From: Ardenticatenaceae bacterium | GTDB taxonomy: Bacteria > Chloroflexota > Anaerolineae > Promineifilales > Promineifilaceae | Length of the DNA: 64,000 bases | Reading direction: 5' to 3' | Assembly (NCBI GenBank): GCA_020634455.1 | Contig: JACKBQ010000001.1 | Coordinates: 868,001 to 932,000, forward strand | In this document: positions 62,245 to 64,000 of the stretch, piece by piece | Numbering within the stretch: position 1 is the stretch's first letter | How the letters are laid out: every line of letters starts with the position of its first letter | The notes under the pieces: generated by a model | What the model saw: only the letters and a program-made list of their open reading frames with translations | Databases searched by the model: none | What the model was told of the DNA's origin: nothing | Made by a program: the position numbers and the translations under genes

Positions 62245-64000
62245 CTAAAGGCTGTCTGGCATTTGCTGGATGATGCGCATGGTTTGCACGCTGACGGCCG
62301 TTACCCGCCCCAGCAAATCAATGACCTGTTCTTTGTAATCACGGAAGCGGTAGGTGTTGAACTGCTCGCGGATGGTGGGGTCTTTCGGCTTACGCTCTTT
62401 GTAACGGTCCAGCACCCATTCCAGGGCGGAACGGTTGCCCAGCTGGTAATCCCATGCCTCGGCGGGGATGCCGCTGAGGGTAGTGAGGGTGTCAATTTCG
62501 ATGGCCCCGTAGGGGCGACCCGGCGGGTCGCCCGTACCAGACGATGCGTTTTTGATCGCTTTCAGGCGGGCTTTGTACGCCGTACGGCCGTTTTCCGGGT
62601 CTTTGTCGTCGCGTTGCAGCGGGTATGGTTCGATGGTTTCGTAGTTGAGGTGCAGCTGCATGAGCTGCTGGCCCCAGCTGGCCCACTGCCAGAAGTCGTC
62701 GTAGAACGGGATGCGGGGGAATTCTCGCTTGAGGTTGAGCTGGTATTTGGCGCGGTAGGCGGGGTGGTGCAGCACGGCGTAGACGTAGTGGAAGATGTCG
62801 GTTTTGGTGATGTCTTCGTAGGGGCGGGTCTGAGACCCGCCCGTACCTGACCCGCCCCTACCACCGGCGGCGTATTGCTGCTGGAACTGGCGCAGCGCCC
62901 AGTCGGTGATGTTGTCTACGCGGTTGCCCAGGTCGTCGTAGCGGTAGAGAGGGAAACATTGCGAATCACCGTTGAAATGCAAATCAACTGGATTGTCCGC
63001 AACGAGAACATTGAATGGCTTGTTTCCAACGTTTACACACAAAATCAGATTTTGATCATCCTCGCCAATCCGAATCATCTCAGGTTGTTGATACATCCGA
63101 TGAACTACGATTCGATCATAATAAAACCATTTCTTTACAAATGGCCGTCTCGCAGCTCGACGAATAAATCTTCGATCAAATTCAAGTTGCGTTTGCTTAT
63201 CCGCATATGCCTCAAGTTCAGATGTCCACTTAATCGTTCGATCTACAAAATCATTGATGGCAGTTTTCCCATCTGAGTTGCGCCAACGATCTCTTTCTCG
63301 CTCATAAACAGAGATGAAAAATTGCATTTTCTGAGCTAACAAATCTTTGTCGTAGTCATAAATCCACTCATCTCGATTAGTCGCATTTCCAAGTGAAAAC
63401 AACCTGAAAATTGCATTTTTTGAACCATCAGTTCCCAGCTTGACATCCTTTGAGCCAAGCTGAAGTAAATCTTCCCAATTATTTTCGGCAAGATTGAGCC
63501 AGTTATAGCGTTTACTTGGCTGGATGCGCTCAAATTTCAGTCTAGATAATGGATTCGTTGCAAGAAAATTTAGTTTGGCTTTGGCTTCTTCCAATTCTGG
63601 ACGACGCACGTACCAAATCTTGCATGACTGCTTTTGCTCGTCTTGTTTGCGCACTAAAAAGGCAATTGCTACACCAGTCTGAATTGCAAAAACATTGTGC
63701 TTTGGGCCAGACAACTTCGGATTTTTACGGACATCCCCGCCTAAATCTACAAGGTAAATGTGGCTAAACTCATCCGCAATCAACTTGCGAAAGCCATCAA
63801 ACGTACGAGCATCCAGAAATGAGCGGTTTGTGATGAAGGCAACAATGCCATCATGACCCAATCGATCCGAAGCCCAACGGTAAAAGCGAGCATACATATC
63901 GTACAGCTTGGTTTTTTGGGCAGTGCTCTGCTTGATGTAGGTCTCTTTGATGCGCTTGTCAATCTCTGGGTACTCGCGGTTTTTGTTGTTTTCGTTTTCG
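62245..64000 (-). CDS. type ISP restriction-methyltransferase, C-terminal part (5' end outside window)
   Basis: The frame is open past the right edge, so at least 585 C-terminal residues are present. YARFYRWASDRLGHDGIVAFITNRSFLDARTFDGFRK and HIYLVDLGGDVR belong to an N6-adenine methyltransferase domain. The rest is the target-recognition part, ending RKPKDPTIREQFNTYRFRDYKEQVIDLLGRVTAVSVQTMRII, as in LlaBIII/BpuSI-like type ISP enzymes. The helicase-nuclease half would lie upstream, outside. Two palindromic repeats are inserted in frame (62509-62537 and 62818-62861). The first kilobase seen here (63-64 kb) lacks ACGGCCGT. Confidence 0.8.
   Translation of the reverse strand, partial: ENENNKNREYPEIDKRIKETYIKQSTAQKTKLYDMYARFYRWASDRLGHDGIVAFITNRSFLDARTFDGFRKLIADEFSHIYLVDLGGDVRKNPKLSGPKHNVFAIQTGVAIAFLVRKQDEQKQSCKIWYVRRPELEEAKAKLNFLATNPLSRLKFERIQPSKRYNWLNLAENNWEDLLQLGSKDVKLGTDGSKNAIFRLFSLGNATNRDEWIYDYDKDLLAQKMQFFISVYERERDRWRNSDGKTAINDFVDRTIKWTSELEAYADKQTQLEFDRRFIRRAARRPFVKKWFYYDRIVVHRMYQQPEMIRIGEDDQNLILCVNVGNKPFNVLVADNPVDLHFNGDSQCFPLYRYDDLGNRVDNITDWALRQFQQQYAAGGRGGSGTGGSQTRPYEDITKTDIFHYVYAVLHHPAYRAKYQLNLKREFPRIPFYDDFWQWASWGQQLMQLHLNYETIEPYPLQRDDKDPENGRTAYKARLKAIKNASSGTGDPPGRPYGAIEIDTLTTLSGIPAEAWDYQLGNRSALEWVLDRYKERKPKDPTIREQFNTYRFRDYKEQVIDLLGRVTAVSVQTMRIIQQMPDSL
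62509..62537. repeat. in-frame GTAGGGGCGACCC palindrome in the methyltransferase gene
   Basis: GTAGGGGCGACCC-GGC-GGGTCGCCCGTAC, one mismatch in 13 pairs. It encodes SSGTGDPPGRPYGA on the minus strand without breaking the frame. A second, related word lies 280 bases away. Confidence 0.7.
62818..62861. repeat. in-frame GTAGGGGCGGGTC palindrome in the methyltransferase gene
   Basis: GTAGGGGCGGGTCTGAGACCC with CCGTACCTGACCCGCCCCTAC encodes GGRGGSGTGGSQTRPYE on the minus strand. Gly/Ser-rich, likely a flexible loop. It belongs to the same dispersed GTAGGGGCG family as the insert at 62509-62537. Confidence 0.7.

Overview
The window looks like a piece of a Chloroflexota (Anaerolineae/Ardenticatenia-like) chromosome of middling to high GC. 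This is an inference from gene content: a topoisomerase I with an N-terminal zinc ribbon, a giant multi-GAF kinase, secreted proteins ending in an FLPI(I/M)-x-(K/R) tail, a DUF5995 protein and several stand-alone stress proteases. No rRNA, tRNA or CRISPR array was seen. The most striking global feature is the palindrome ACGGCCGT, present about 115 times by eye where one or two would be expected. It is missing from both insertion sequences and from the low-GC gene at 58.8 kb.

Layout. 0-2.6 kb: the end of a PP2C phosphatase, an ABC exporter (ATPase plus permease) and a small zinc-finger protein. 2.6-3.1 kb: repeats and a 33-residue membrane peptide. 3.1-13.7 kb, minus strand: a signalling block of a 12-GAF histidine-kinase-like protein, an atypical receiver and a receiver/winged-helix regulator with a kinase-fold-like middle part. 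13.9-17 kb: smpB behind two S41 proteases. 17.4-27 kb: a membrane-anchored GH3 enzyme, a CDF transporter, a threonine-dehydrogenase-like SDR, an AI-2E-type permease, a TPR protein with a rhomboid protease, and a quinone oxidoreductase. 27-31.6 kb: an APRT-like enzyme, a hydantoinase-B homologue and a secreted metzincin. 31.7-32.6 kb: an IS5-family (IS427-like) element with a -1 frameshift. 32.6-40.4 kb: housekeeping genes topA, manC-like, dprA and the ffh-rpsP-khpA-rimM run. 40.6-45.4 kb: two large secreted proteins sharing a C-terminal domain.

45.6-51.9 kb carries a lasso-peptide-like maturation set: an HPr-kinase-like protein diverging from a PqqD/RRE protein and a B2 transglutaminase-like protease, then a membrane glycosyltransferase, an asparagine-synthetase (lasso C-like) protein and an endonuclease/exonuclease/phosphatase protein. 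No precursor peptide could be found. 52-58.6 kb: a DUF5995 protein, an MFS transporter, a LuxR-type regulator, an IS630-family element sitting in the centre of a dispersed palindrome, two apparently cytoplasmic trypsin-like proteases and a sulfite-oxidase-family enzyme. 58.8-64 kb has a defence flavour: a three-repeat effector-associated-domain-like protein, an MFS exporter, a GNAT, a UPF0175/DUF3368 toxin-antitoxin pair and the 3' part of a type ISP restriction-methyltransferase.

A second theme is short palindromic repeats of many families. They lie between genes and also inside genes, always in frame: in the hydantoinase B gene, the asparagine synthetase gene, the methyltransferase gene (twice) and above all the glycosyltransferase gene (about five). 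A third is a pair of CCTCC(C/G)GGAGG words forming hairpins in the leaders of four different genes.
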